From: Calditrichota bacterium | GTDB lineage: Bacteria > Electryoneota > RPQS01 | Assembly: GCA_020637445.1 (NCBI GenBank) | Contig: JACJVZ010000001.1 | Coordinates: 310,001-374,000 of the forward strand | Reading direction: 5' to 3' | DNA length: 64,000 bases | Shown here: positions 50,588-59,016 of the stretch, in pieces | How the letters are laid out: the number at the start of each line of letters is the position of its first letter | Numbering within the stretch: the first letter of the stretch is position 1 | Notes under the pieces: model-generated | The model's database searches: none | What the model was told of the DNA's origin: nothing | Seen by the model: the letters and a program-made list of their open reading frames with translations, nothing else | Position numbers and translations under genes: made by a program

Positions 50588-52240
50588 ATGAAAACGCTTA
50601 AGTTTTTTGTTTTGAGCATGATGCTGGTCGCGATGTGCGCCAGCACCGCCCAAGCCGCAATCGGCTGGGCCGGACAAATTTGGCCGACCAGTGGACAGAC
50701 CTACCTGCCAACGGACAACATCGGTGTTTACGTACAGGTTTGGAAAGACCTGTGTACGTCTGATCCCGGTCCGTGCGCGGATATCGAAGGCTGGTTGTAC
50801 TACAAGACCGCAAGCGCCGCGGATTATGATTCGGTCATGCTGTCGTTCAACGTCGACATCGGATCGAACGACGAATGGACTGCAAATATCCCGTCAAGCG
50901 CTACGAACGGCGGCGAAGATGAGCTTTTCTATGTTCGTCTCCACGATATGTCGGATGACACATGGTACGAAGGCGCCATGGATCAGGCTAACAACAACCC
51001 GCCGTTTACGCTGCACATTCAGGATGGTACGTCGCAGGACGTCGCCGTTACGTTCCGCGTAGACATGAACTGCGTGAATCCCGCACTCACCGCGGGCGGC
51101 GTATTTTTCACGGGCAGCTTCCTTGGTTGGAGCATGTGCAATCCGTTCGGTGCTATGCAGGACACCGATTTGGACGGCATCTGGGAAGGCACGTTCGTGT
51201 TCCCCGGCGGTTCGAATGCCAACATCGAGTATAAGTTCCAGACAAACGACGGCGCGGCTTGCTATTGGGAATGCGGCGGCAACCGTTTGGCGACGATCGA
51301 CGACAACGAGCCGACGCAAGTGCTTGACCTTCAAGTTTACTGCTGTGAGACGTGGGGTCCGGGCGAAATTTCCGCTGCCGGTTCCTACTGCGTCGGTCTG
51401 TGCTGCTGCTCGAACGAGCTGTGGATCTTGTTGAACACGCCGTACAATCCGCCGGTCTTCTCGAATTTTGATTTCGTTCCCGGCTGCATCAACTGCGACG
51501 GCAATGAGTGCTCGCCCGGCAGCGGCGACGTGATTTGGGAAATCCGTCAAGGCGGCGATTTGAATTGGTACCTCGTGCTGTGCATTGCTCCGGACGCTGG
51601 TTTGGAAATCCCGCCGGGTGAAGATGCTTATGCCGGTTGTTTCTGCATCACGATCGACGGTATTCTCCCTGTCGAGATGGCTTCGTTTGACGCCGTTGGC
51701 TTGGACAATGCGGTGCAGGTGAACTGGTCGACGGCGACGGAGCAGGCGGTTAGCCACTTCGTTCTGGAACGTTCGACCGATATGGAAAACTGGAGCACGA
51801 CGGCTCAAGTTCAGGCTCGCGGCGAAAGCTCGTCTGAATCGCGTTACAGCTTCACCGATGAGAACGTGACCAACGGCACGACCTACAACTATCGTTTGAC
51901 GGTTGTGGATCTGGACGGCAGCAGCACTGTGAATTCGCAAATCGCAAGCGCCACGCCGAACGCCGCCGCCACGGTAAACAGCTACTCGCTGGCTCAAAAC
52001 TATCCGAACCCGTTCAACCCCGAAACGAACATCAGTTACAACTTGGCGAATGCCGCCAACGTGACGCTGAAGGTCTACACGGTGACGGGCGAAGAAGTTG
52101 CCACGTTGGTGAGCGAAGCTCAGAACGCCGGATCGCACACGGTCAGCTTCAATGCTTCGTCGCTGCCCAGCGGTGTTTACTTCTATCGTTTGAACGCGGA
52201 TAACTTCACCGCGACCCGTAAGATGTTGCTGCTGAAATAA
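50588..52240 (+). CDS. Secreted protein with CBM20/CBM48-like beta domain and T9SS sorting tail
   Basis: 550 residues, signal MKTLKFFVLSMMLVAMCASTAQA. A beta domain (~25-140), then DVAVTFRVDMNC...GVFFTGSFLGWS...DLDGIWEGTFVFPGGSNANIEYKF (~155-245), a pattern like starch-binding or SusE-type beta sandwiches. Cys-rich section (CVGLCCCSN), FN3-like domain (LPVEMASFDAVGLDNAVQVNW) and sorting tail (NYPNPFNPETNISYNL, SGVYFYRL, KMLLLK). Probably a surface-exposed or released carbohydrate-contacting protein; binding partner not shown. Good promoter and SD suggest high expression. Confidence 0.85.
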   Translation: MKTLKFFVLSMMLVAMCASTAQAAIGWAGQIWPTSGQTYLPTDNIGVYVQVWKDLCTSDPGPCADIEGWLYYKTASAADYDSVMLSFNVDIGSNDEWTANIPSSATNGGEDELFYVRLHDMSDDTWYEGAMDQANNNPPFTLHIQDGTSQDVAVTFRVDMNCVNPALTAGGVFFTGSFLGWSMCNPFGAMQDTDLDGIWEGTFVFPGGSNANIEYKFQTNDGAACYWECGGNRLATIDDNEPTQVLDLQVYCCETWGPGEISAAGSYCVGLCCCSNELWILLNTPYNPPVFSNFDFVPGCINCDGNECSPGSGDVIWEIRQGGDLNWYLVLCIAPDAGLEIPPGEDAYAGCFCITIDGILPVEMASFDAVGLDNAVQVNWSTATEQAVSHFVLERSTDMENWSTTAQVQARGESSSESRYSFTDENVTNGTTYNYRLTVVDLDGSSTVNSQIASATPNAAATVNSYSLAQNYPNPFNPETNISYNLANAANVTLKVYTVTGEEVATLVSEAQNAGSHTVSFNASSLPSGVYFYRLNADNFTATRKMLLLK

Positions 52241-52264
52241 GCGGATTTCAGCTTCGAAAAAAAG

Positions 52265-52292
52265 AGCGGGCTCTCCGAAGGGAGAGCCCGCT
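52265..52292. terminator. Bidirectional terminator
   Basis: Perfect 12-bp stem AGCGGGCTCTCC / GGAGAGCCCGCT with GAAG loop; T-rich exits (TTGTATTT on plus, CTTTTTTTCG on minus) between convergent genes. Confidence 0.88.
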
Positions 52293-52315
52293 TTGTATTT
52301 CAACGACTAAAGTGA

Positions 52316-52930
52316 CTACCTGAGAACCAACGTCAGTGCGCCTCGCTGCATGACCCGGTAAAGAGTCAAAGCCATTTCCCTGTCCGTTTGGACTTCGTAG
52401 TCGGCGCCTCCAAATCCGCTGAAAATCAGACCCAAGCGTTGGCGGAACGAAACCGTCGGTTTCACCGGGTCGTTTTCGGGCAGCGAATAGACTTGCAGCG
52501 TGGGACCGTTGCGCCACTTGACTTCAAACGAAACAGGGATCTCGCGTTGGAGCAAAGAGGGAGCCATATCGAGTGCGTCACTGACAATCTTAAGCAGAGA
52601 GTCAGGGAATCGCGGTTCATATTCGAGCAATCGAACTGACTCGACGCTGAATACCAATTCCGAATCCGGTTTGAAGTCTCGAGTCATACGTTCGATATCG
52701 AGCGGCTTCGTACCGGAGTCTTCTTTCATGACCCAGACATTGGCATTTCCAAGTTTCATGGACAGGCTTGATTGCCCGGCGTCAAAAACAAGATACGGTG
52801 TATTCGATTTAATCAGTTCGCTTTGCGCGGACAAGACTCGCCACTCGTGCAATAGCGAATCCTCTTGTGCCGCTGCAGGCAAGGCCGCCGTAAAGACGGC
52901 CAAGGTAAACAATAACGACTTACAGGACAT
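52316..52930 (-). CDS. Secreted protein of unknown function in the L,D-transpeptidase operon
   Basis: 204 residues from ATG 52930 with a signal peptide (SLLFTLAVFTAALPAAAQ). The mature part is mixed alpha/beta (WRVLSAQSELIKSNTPYLVF, TLYRVMQRGALTLVL at the end) with no family I recognise. It overlaps the stop of the YkuD gene upstream by 11 bases and ends at a terminator, so it is the distal gene of a cell-wall operon; a periplasmic accessory role is inferred. Confidence 0.7.
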   Translation of the reverse strand: MSCKSLLFTLAVFTAALPAAAQEDSLLHEWRVLSAQSELIKSNTPYLVFDAGQSSLSMKLGNANVWVMKEDSGTKPLDIERMTRDFKPDSELVFSVESVRLLEYEPRFPDSLLKIVSDALDMAPSLLQREIPVSFEVKWRNGPTLQVYSLPENDPVKPTVSFRQRLGLIFSGFGGADYEVQTDREMALTLYRVMQRGALTLVLR

Positions 52931-53561
52931 AGACACCCGTTCCAATCGGAACTCGATCATAGAAATACTTCAAGTCGTCCGAACCGAGTCGCACGCAGCC
53001 GTGACTCACGGACATTCCAAGCAGTCTTTCATACAACGTACCGTGAATAAAATAACCGTCGCCGAATCCGAGAGCATAGTCACCCATAACATTAGGATCG
53101 AGACGGTCGGAATTGCTCGCCGGAGGAGCTTCACCTTCTTCGATAAAGGCCCAGTCAGGTTTTCTCCACCACGGCTCGACGATTTTATTCTTGATGGAAA
53201 ACACACCGCTGGGAGTATGGAACACCCATTTCTTGCCTGACTTCGGATCGGTCAATTCTCCGCCCGAACCCGTGGAACACACGGCTTTGAACATCACGGA
53301 ATCGGCAGTGCGGAGATAAGCGTTGTTCGTATGCGGGTTGATGACGATGTATTTGCCTTTGGGGGCCGCCTTGTCGATCTCTTTTCGCAGCTTCTTGATT
53401 TCTTTGGCAACATTTTTTTCATCAGGAACAGCCGCGACGACCGAGTCGATTTGAGCGAGAGCCGCGGGCGGATCGATAGTCACGGGCTTTTCGGCCAACG
53501 CGAACAGCACTCCGACGGCGACGGCCATTGCTAAGACAAGATAAATGACAAGTCTGATCAT
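52920..53561 (-). CDS. Membrane-anchored L,D-transpeptidase (YkuD)
   Basis: 213 residues from ATG 53561, which overlaps the upstream stop by 4 bases. One N-terminal helix (IRLVIYLVLAMAVAVGVLFAL), a short coiled segment (KEIKKLRKEIDKA) and a YkuD domain: KYIVINPHTNNAYL, GYFIHGTLYERLLG and the catalytic SHGCVRLGSDD. Known role: 3-3 crosslinks in peptidoglycan or attachment of envelope lipoproteins. Second of two neighbouring YkuD genes with different architecture. Confidence 0.92.
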   Translation of the reverse strand: MIRLVIYLVLAMAVAVGVLFALAEKPVTIDPPAALAQIDSVVAAVPDEKNVAKEIKKLRKEIDKAAPKGKYIVINPHTNNAYLRTADSVMFKAVCSTGSGGELTDPKSGKKWVFHTPSGVFSIKNKIVEPWWRKPDWAFIEEGEAPPASNSDRLDPNVMGDYALGFGDGYFIHGTLYERLLGMSVSHGCVRLGSDDLKYFYDRVPIGTGVYVL

Positions 53562-54622
53562 TGCAGTCCCTCGAGTTTTCGAACGATAGTGACGGGTGTT
53601 CCGACGCGCGCGAATTTCATCAAATCCAGCATATCGTTGTCCGCCAGCGCGACGCAGCCATCCGTCCAATTTTTGTTTTGCCCGCCGTGACCATGAATCT
53701 CAATCAGTTTTCCGATCCCCGCACGGCTGGAAATTCGGCCGTTGCGTTTGTTGGCGGCGAATCTCTTCTTGTCGTCGTCATTGGGATAGTTGAGGAGCAG
53801 CGCTTTGTAATAGCGGCTGGACTGCTTGACTTCGGAAACTCTGTAAGTTCCTTCAGGTGTCGCTCCGTCACCCGCGAACATCTTTTGATAGGCGGCGTTG
53901 AATCCCAAATCACACTCGTAGGACTTGATCTTTCTCCCGCCGTCAATAAGATGCAGTTTGTGTTCTTCCTTGTCCACGATTATGGCAATGCTGCGGTTCT
54001 TCTTGCTTTCGGAAACGGTGGCATTAACCCATTTCTTGGCGACTTGTATGCGCTCTTGGGCGTCCGCGTCGTGGTTGTTAATAGCGTCACGCAGTGCCGA
54101 GAGCTGGTCGCGGCATTCCTGCGCGGCGTCGAGAGCTCCGTCGACGTCTTCTTGTTCAAGCAGGCTAACGGCGGTCGCTTGACTCATTTGAGCCAAAGAC
54201 CATAGTTTCTCCGCTCGATATACGGTTAGCTTAACGTCGAGTGATTTTCTCCAGCTTTCCAGGTTCCTTGTCAAATCATCGAGTTCGGTCCGGGCAAGCC
54301 TTAGGCTTTCGGCACGGCGCACGTGCGCGGAATCGTTGGCAATCTGCGCCAGACTACGGGCATATGAAATCAGAGAGTCGGCGGAGTCATAGCCGCGCAG
54401 AATCGAAAGACGGCCTTGCTGATAGGCCATTTCCTCGCGAGCTTTCTGCAGCGCCAGTTCAGCCGACTCGAGCTCTTCTTTGGCATACTTGCTGGCATAG
54501 CCATCGCGCAAATTCGAGATCGCCGATTCGGCACGAACCATGTCGGCGAGAGGAGGAGTATCGCAACCCAACCAGAGAACGGCTGAGAGTATCAGAGTAA
54601 GCAAAACAGTCGGTCTGAGCAT
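53558..54622 (-). CDS. Lipoprotein L,D-transpeptidase with helical N-domain
   Basis: 354 residues. Lipobox LWLGC (Cys20), then ~180 residues of charged alpha-helix (SAISNLRDGYASKYAKEELE...) like DUF4398 coiled domains, then YkuD ~215-350: IAIIVDKEEHKLHLIDGG, EIHGHGGQNKNWTDGCVAL with catalytic Cys in TDGCVAL. The helical part resembles the separate lipoprotein at 54736, suggesting that the two interact or arose from a shared module. Translationally coupled to the second YkuD gene. Confidence 0.9.
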   Translation of the reverse strand: MLRPTVLLTLILSAVLWLGCDTPPLADMVRAESAISNLRDGYASKYAKEELESAELALQKAREEMAYQQGRLSILRGYDSADSLISYARSLAQIANDSAHVRRAESLRLARTELDDLTRNLESWRKSLDVKLTVYRAEKLWSLAQMSQATAVSLLEQEDVDGALDAAQECRDQLSALRDAINNHDADAQERIQVAKKWVNATVSESKKNRSIAIIVDKEEHKLHLIDGGRKIKSYECDLGFNAAYQKMFAGDGATPEGTYRVSEVKQSSRYYKALLLNYPNDDDKKRFAANKRNGRISSRAGIGKLIEIHGHGGQNKNWTDGCVALADNDMLDLMKFARVGTPVTIVRKLEGLQ

Positions 54623-54668
54623 TCGACGCAGAATATCAGTTGAAGCAAGTATAGTTAATTAGAGAGTG

Positions 54669-54698
54669 CAGGGAGCCGCAACAGTCTGCGGCTCCCTG
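54669..54698 (-). terminator. Hairpin after the DUF4398-like lipoprotein gene
   Basis: Perfect 12-bp stem CAGGGAGCCGCA / TGCGGCTCCCTG, loop ACAGTC; minus-strand exit is only weakly T-rich. Confidence 0.65.
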
Positions 54699-54735
54699 TT
54701 AAACTCACGAAGATTGCTGCGGGTTGCCCCGAAGG

Positions 54736-55338
54736 TTACTTCCTCTTACCCTTGGCCATTTCTTGAGCCTTGCCGATCTCAGCCATGATGCTTCCGACTC
54801 TCTGTTGAACGGTCTGCATCTTGGTGCGCGCGGAAATGTACTTTCCTTGGTTGAATTCGGCGACTGCGGAGTCGTAGGCGCTGTGCGCGGCGGAGAGGTC
54901 GCTCTTGATCAATTCGATGTCAGCCTTGTTACCCTTGCCAACGGGGGCCTTTGCCAGAGCAGAGTCGGCTCCGGCAAGCGCGTTCATCAACTGCTCTTGC
55001 ATACCGGTCAGCTCGGTTTTCATTCTTTCCTTTTCGGCGGCAGCGGCAGTCGCGGCTTGGTTCGCCATTTCGGAAGCCTTGGCGAGCTGAGCCTTGGCGG
55101 CGTCGTAGTTGCGGAACAAGGCAAACTTGCCGTCTTGCTCCTTAATAGCGGCCATTGCAGCGTTCAGCGTGTCGCGGGCGGCGTTGTAAGCCTGCGCGGC
55201 ATACTGTTCGGCCTCGGCAGTCTTGGCAGTGGCGACAGCGGCGCTCGCGGCATCAGACTCAGCCTTGGGCGGCTCGGCACAGCCCGCCAAAAACAGCAGC
55301 GGTGCGATCCACAGAACGGCAATAATCGTTTTCTTCAT
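54736..55338 (-). CDS. DUF4398-like helical lipoprotein
   Basis: 200 residues from ATG 55338 (SD GGAAGGA). Lipobox FLAGC (Cys ~20). The mature chain is almost wholly helical, Ala/Lys/Glu-rich (AAVATAKTAEAEQYAAQAYNA, YDAAKAQLAKASEMANQAA), with the Y-A-x-x-x-Y-x-x-A pattern seen in DUF4398 periplasmic helical proteins, and a basic end (AKGKRK). Probably an outer-membrane lipoprotein spanning toward the cell wall, functioning with the YkuD enzymes immediately downstream. Confidence 0.82.
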   Translation of the reverse strand: MKKTIIAVLWIAPLLFLAGCAEPPKAESDAASAAVATAKTAEAEQYAAQAYNAARDTLNAAMAAIKEQDGKFALFRNYDAAKAQLAKASEMANQAATAAAAEKERMKTELTGMQEQLMNALAGADSALAKAPVGKGNKADIELIKSDLSAAHSAYDSAVAEFNQGKYISARTKMQTVQQRVGSIMAEIGKAQEMAKGKRK

Positions 55339-55415
55339 GGTGTCCTTCCTTGAACCCGGTTGGAGTGGATTGACACGGAGTCGTTGCGGCCGGGTAACCT
55401 TGGCGGCCCGTGGGC

Positions 55416-55433
55416 GAACAATGGTCATTGTTC
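55416..55433. promoter_or_regulatory. Perfect palindrome upstream of the DUF4398-like gene
   Basis: GAACAATG-GT-CATTGTTC, 8-bp arms and 2-base centre, 78-95 bases before the ATG at 55338 and 56-73 bases past the tetR stop. Shape fits a dimeric repressor site. Confidence 0.45.
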
Positions 55434-55488
55434 ACCAACTAAATAAAGGTAACAAAAATTTTTCGTAAGTAAACCCCTATAGGGTCTT

Positions 55489-56097
55489 CTATGACAGCAA
55501 CTGGCGACTTATGACGGCCAATGCCTCTCGCGCCGTATCCGGCAATGTCTTTTCAGGCAGCATTGTAACCCTCTTGCGGATGAGCAAGGCGGCCACGCCA
55601 TGTGCCGAGCCCCAGATGGCCAATGAAGCGGCCTCGACCGACGTGCTTTTGAAAAGTCCTTTGGATTGGCATTCCGCGACCGTTCCCGACAGCAACCTAA
55701 ACGCTCTGCGGCCATAGCGCCATTCCGCTGTTTCTAATATCTTTGGCAGCGGCGTAAAGAGCATAAACATCAAGTCATAGTATTCCGGTTCATCGAGCGC
55801 AAACTCAAGATAGGTCTTGAGCAGGGCATCAAGGCGCTTGACCGGATCTTTTACCTTCGCATTATCTCGCTGCCGCTTAAAGAGTTTTCGAAAACCTTCG
55901 TTGTGCAGGTCGAAAAGAATCGCATCTTTATCTTTGAAATACAGGTAGATAGTAGCAGGGCTGTATTCGATTTTGTCAGCGATTTTGCGAATGGAAACAT
56001 TTTGGAATCCATCCTCAGCGAAGAGATCTTTTGCGGCCTCCAGAATATTGGAGCGCATCTCTTGTTTTTCTCGGAGCTTGCGGTCTACGATAGACAT
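55489..56097 (-). CDS. TetR/AcrR-family transcriptional regulator
   Basis: 202 residues. N-terminal HTH: RSNILEAAKDLFAEDGFQNVSIRKIADKIEYSPATIYLYFKDK is the canonical TetR pattern. The C-terminal ligand domain (TYLEFALDEPEYYDLMFMLF) is of the TetR_C_33-like kind. Own promoter with an operator-like inverted repeat in the spacer (56133-56161) suggests autorepression. Divergent from the gene at 56221, which may be its target. No ligand can be named. Confidence 0.92.
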   Translation of the reverse strand: MSIVDRKLREKQEMRSNILEAAKDLFAEDGFQNVSIRKIADKIEYSPATIYLYFKDKDAILFDLHNEGFRKLFKRQRDNAKVKDPVKRLDALLKTYLEFALDEPEYYDLMFMLFTPLPKILETAEWRYGRRAFRLLSGTVAECQSKGLFKSTSVEAASLAIWGSAHGVAALLIRKRVTMLPEKTLPDTAREALAVISRQLLS

Positions 56098-56132
56098 AGC
56101 TGCCCTCTGAACAGTGTTTACTTTTGTGTCAT

Positions 56133-56161
56133 AGTATAATAACTGAACGTCATTTAGTCAA
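56133..56161 (-). promoter_or_regulatory. tetR promoter with operator in the spacer
   Basis: Minus strand TTGACT, 17-base spacer, TATACT. Inside lies an imperfect 21-base inverted repeat (plus 56140-56160: TAACTGAACG-T-CATTTAGTCA; 15 of 21 positions symmetric). A TetR dimer bound here would block RNA polymerase. Confidence 0.6.
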
Positions 56162-56220
56162 GAGGCACAAGCGAACTTTCTGCCAAGCAAATAAAGACTA
56201 AGTTGATTATCTTGTAACTG

Positions 56221-56922
56221 ATGCAACAAAGCCAGCTCCAACACCGAGAGGGAATACCTCCAATTTTTGGCCATCACCTATGGATGGCAGCCCTTTTGTC
56301 CATTGCTTTTGTTGGGTTTGTATTGTTTGCAAAGCCAGCAATAGGCGACAATGGCAAAGATGAGGATATTCTTGTCTATGATGCTCACGGAAAGCCGATT
56401 GGCAGGCTCGAGCTGCTTCCTCTCAGAAGTGACGGCACGTTGCGGCTGGGCTTTGCCAAAGCTGCAAATGCCGGTGATATTGATATTGAGTGGTGGCAGC
56501 TTGCCGAACGGGAAGACCTTCCGGGGTATCCTCGCATTGACCCGCAGAGTGGTGGCTCCGGGTTGCCGGGTGCCAAAGGAGAAGACGAAGATCCAGCCTA
56601 CTATTCAAAGGCCGATTTCGAGAATCCAGAGCTGATGTCTCGTGTGCAGGAAGGTGGAAAGTTCTGGCTGTTGGATCGTCCGACACTTGACAGCGGCTTT
56701 CGTTTTGAGTCGTGGCTTGTTGAACGGGACGGCCCGAAGCAAGCGACCATGTTAGCCGGAGTACGTTGGGGAGTTTCAGTCGATGAAGGCAGGATAACCG
56801 GCTTGCACGATCCGGTGTTGATTAGGCGAGGCTCAAGATTTGACATTCAAGAATCGCTGCGCATCAGTGGATTCGGAGGAGGTTGGGAGATTCGTTTCGC
56901 CAACCGATATAAACTTCCGTAG
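56221..56922 (+). CDS. Membrane-anchored protein of unknown function
   Basis: 233 residues. One N-terminal helix (~22-42, MAALLSIAFVGFVLFAKPA); the rest would be periplasmic. Contains WWQLAERED, GSGLPGAKGEDEDP and beta-like stretches, no recognised family. Start is uncertain: ATG 56221 lacks an SD, and M22 (56284) would give a shorter signal-anchor form. Divergent from tetR, a plausible regulation target. Confidence 0.6.
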   Translation: MQQSQLQHREGIPPIFGHHLWMAALLSIAFVGFVLFAKPAIGDNGKDEDILVYDAHGKPIGRLELLPLRSDGTLRLGFAKAANAGDIDIEWWQLAEREDLPGYPRIDPQSGGSGLPGAKGEDEDPAYYSKADFENPELMSRVQEGGKFWLLDRPTLDSGFRFESWLVERDGPKQATMLAGVRWGVSVDEGRITGLHDPVLIRRGSRFDIQESLRISGFGGGWEIRFANRYKLP

Positions 56923-56947
56923 ACCACAGGATTTGAAAGGGAGTAAT

Positions 56948-57466
56948 ATGAAGTATCTCGTGTTTCTCGTTGTGCTTTCGGCAGCACAACTTGCCGTCGC
57001 GGAACTCACTGTAAACCCGGCCGGCGGATATACGTCCGTTCAGTCTGCCAAGCTGCCGGGCACGCCGGAAGAACTTTACGATGCGATGACCGGCGATTTG
57101 CTGCCGTGGTGGGATCATACCTTCAGCGAGCATCCCAAGAGCCTGACACTCGAACCGTGGGTTGGCGGTCGTTTCATCGAAGAGTTCGACGATAAAGGCA
57201 ACGGTGCCTTGCATGCGACGGTGATTTACGCCGAACGCCCTAAGTTGCTGCGATATGATGGGCCGTTAGGACTTTCCGGACGCGCCGTGAACTTTGTGGT
57301 GACCTATGAGTTCACGGAAGAAAGCGACAGTACAACGGTCAAAGTCACGGCGCAGATGTCAGGGCAAATCGATGAAGAGTGGGCCAATATTGTGGACGGG
57401 GTCTGGCATCACTTCTTGATTGAAAGATTCAAACCCTATGTGGAGTCGGGAGAGTACAAGGAATAG
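56948..57466 (+). CDS. Exported SRPBCC/AHSA1-like protein
   Basis: 172 residues from ATG 56948 with SD AGGGAG and signal MKYLVFLVVLSAAQLAVA. The mature region looks like a START/AHSA1-type fold: TPEELYDAMTG near the start, VGGRFIEEFDDKGNGALHATVIYAERPKLL in the middle and VWHHFLIERFKPYVE at the end. Usually such domains bind hydrophobic ligands in the cytoplasm, so the signal peptide is notable. Shares direction with 56221 and ends at a terminator. Confidence 0.75.
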   Translation: MKYLVFLVVLSAAQLAVAELTVNPAGGYTSVQSAKLPGTPEELYDAMTGDLLPWWDHTFSEHPKSLTLEPWVGGRFIEEFDDKGNGALHATVIYAERPKLLRYDGPLGLSGRAVNFVVTYEFTEESDSTTVKVTAQMSGQIDEEWANIVDGVWHHFLIERFKPYVESGEYKE

Positions 57467-57488
57467 AAGGTTGGTTCACGTAACAAAA

Positions 57489-57522
57489 AGCCCCGGCAAA
57501 CTACCGGGGCTCTTCTTCCTTT
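57489..57522. terminator. Bidirectional terminator
   Basis: AGCCCCGG / CCGGGGCT stem with 7-base loop, exit CTTCTTCCTTTT on plus and TTTTTGTTACG on minus, between convergent genes. Confidence 0.85.
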
Positions 57523-57532
57523 TGAATAGCTG

Positions 57533-58861
57533 CTATTTCAACAACAGCATCTTTTTTGTAAAAACGTCGCCTTGAGTTTCCAAACGGGCAAAGTAGACGC
57601 CGCTGGACAAACCGCTGGCATCGAAAAGCACATGATGCTGTCCGCGAGCAAGGTTGCGGTCGAGTATTGTGGTGACTTCCCTACCCATGATGTCAAAGAC
57701 CTTGACGACCGCACGGCCCTCTTGAGACAACACGAACGAGATATTCGTTTCAGGGTTAAATGGGTTGGGGTAGTTTTGATGCAGCACTGCGCTTGCGGGG
57801 ATTGCCGGAGTTTGCTGTTCGGATGAAAGAGCTTGCGTCGTGTAGAAGATGACTTGACCGCTGGTGATATAAACGGGCTGGGTATGCCCGGTGCTGTTGT
57901 AATTGCAGTCGGTGCACGTGACGCCTGAAACACAATCCGGATTGTTGGGACGACAGAGGTTCTCGTAGTCTTCAATCATCGGCAATATGTCAATCGTCTC
58001 ACCGGGAGTAACTTCAATGAACGGCACATCCCACGGATAAACCCGTGCACCCGGACACCAACCGGCGCGCGAGTACTGCCACGTTCCTCCCTGCGGGCTG
58101 CACGGATTGGTCGAACAGTCGTTTCTCCACAGCAGATGCGAGTAGAGATCAAGTCCGATCCAGACACTGTGAGTCTTCTGTGAAAATTCGGCGGCATTAT
58201 GGGTATTGCCTTGACCGTGCCCCGTCGTCCAGAGTCTGACCGTGGCAAACTCGGCCTGCGGTGGAATTGGCACAAAATAGTAGTCGAGATAGTCACTGAC
58301 CGGGTTGTCCGGATCGCCATAGACCAAACCACCGTAGTTCCACAACTGCTCTACTGCAAACGGCTTGATGGGCAAAGGATTTTCCACGAAATAAAAAGTA
58401 CAAGTAACCAGCCACCCTTGGTTTCCTCCAACCCATGTATCGACAAAACTGTGCAAGGTGACTTGACCGCGGAGCAAAGACTGATATTCAATCATGTCAA
58501 AGGTCCAGTCACAATGGCCCGGTCCGCCGCCGCCGGTGATATCATAGGGAGTAATGACACGGGCGATTTCGATATCCTCGTGCGTTGAGTCCGTCAACTC
58601 CCTTTGGACAAAAAGCCTCGCCGTTCTGTCCCACGGATCGCAATCGCCGGGAGCACCGGGGCAATCCAGTCTGTAGACCATGTAAACATCTGAAAACTCC
58701 GTAACGTAGTTCGGGAAGTCGAAGTTTTCCACGACGTCGCGGCCCCCGGCACCGAAATTTTGCAGGGTTTCCATAAATGTAATTACTACCGTTGTGTCGC
58801 CCGGATCGGCAAAAGCAGGGAGGGATGCCGTCAGCATCAGCACAGCCAAAACAAATCTCAT
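57533..58861 (-). CDS. PNGase F-like peptide-N-glycosidase with T9SS sorting tail
   Basis: 442 residues; SD AGGAG, signal ending LPAFA. Residues ~20-340 follow the two-domain PNGase F pattern: CDPWDRTARLFV (acidic D78), EIARVITPYDI, WTFDMIEYQSLLRG, FVDTWV, then TTGHGQGNTHNAAEFSQKTH (Glu in NAAEF) and GGTWQYSRAGWCPGARV. These correspond to the segments that carry the active-site Asp and Glu of the flavobacterial enzyme. Known reaction: release of N-glycans from glycoprotein asparagine. The C-terminus is a sorting tail (NYPNPFNPETNISFVL, SGVYFARL, KMLLLK). Predicted to act outside the cell. Confidence 0.82.
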   Translation of the reverse strand: MRFVLAVLMLTASLPAFADPGDTTVVITFMETLQNFGAGGRDVVENFDFPNYVTEFSDVYMVYRLDCPGAPGDCDPWDRTARLFVQRELTDSTHEDIEIARVITPYDITGGGGPGHCDWTFDMIEYQSLLRGQVTLHSFVDTWVGGNQGWLVTCTFYFVENPLPIKPFAVEQLWNYGGLVYGDPDNPVSDYLDYYFVPIPPQAEFATVRLWTTGHGQGNTHNAAEFSQKTHSVWIGLDLYSHLLWRNDCSTNPCSPQGGTWQYSRAGWCPGARVYPWDVPFIEVTPGETIDILPMIEDYENLCRPNNPDCVSGVTCTDCNYNSTGHTQPVYITSGQVIFYTTQALSSEQQTPAIPASAVLHQNYPNPFNPETNISFVLSQEGRAVVKVFDIMGREVTTILDRNLARGQHHVLFDASGLSSGVYFARLETQGDVFTKKMLLLK

Positions 58862-58889
58862 AAGTCACTCCTAATACGTAAGTACAGAT

Positions 58890-58918
58890 AATTTAGGCAA
58901 CATTGAACAAGAATACAA
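58890..58918 (-). promoter_or_regulatory. Candidate sigma-70 promoter of the PNGase-like gene
   Basis: Minus strand TTGTAT, 17-base spacer, TAAATT, ~28 bases before the ATG. Confidence 0.4.
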
Positions 58919-59016
58919 CCTTTGCGGGCCGTTCCCAGAAGCTCGCAAGGAAAGGTTGCTTCTCCAGAGAGTAGTTCGTAAATTATGGCGAAACAAGACA
59001 AGTCAAGGAGTCTTTT

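Noticed and set aside
50894..52303. 469-codon minus-strand ORF opposite the sorting-domain gene
   Set aside because: Long open frame caused by codon bias; plus-strand gene has signal peptide, promoter and sorting tail.
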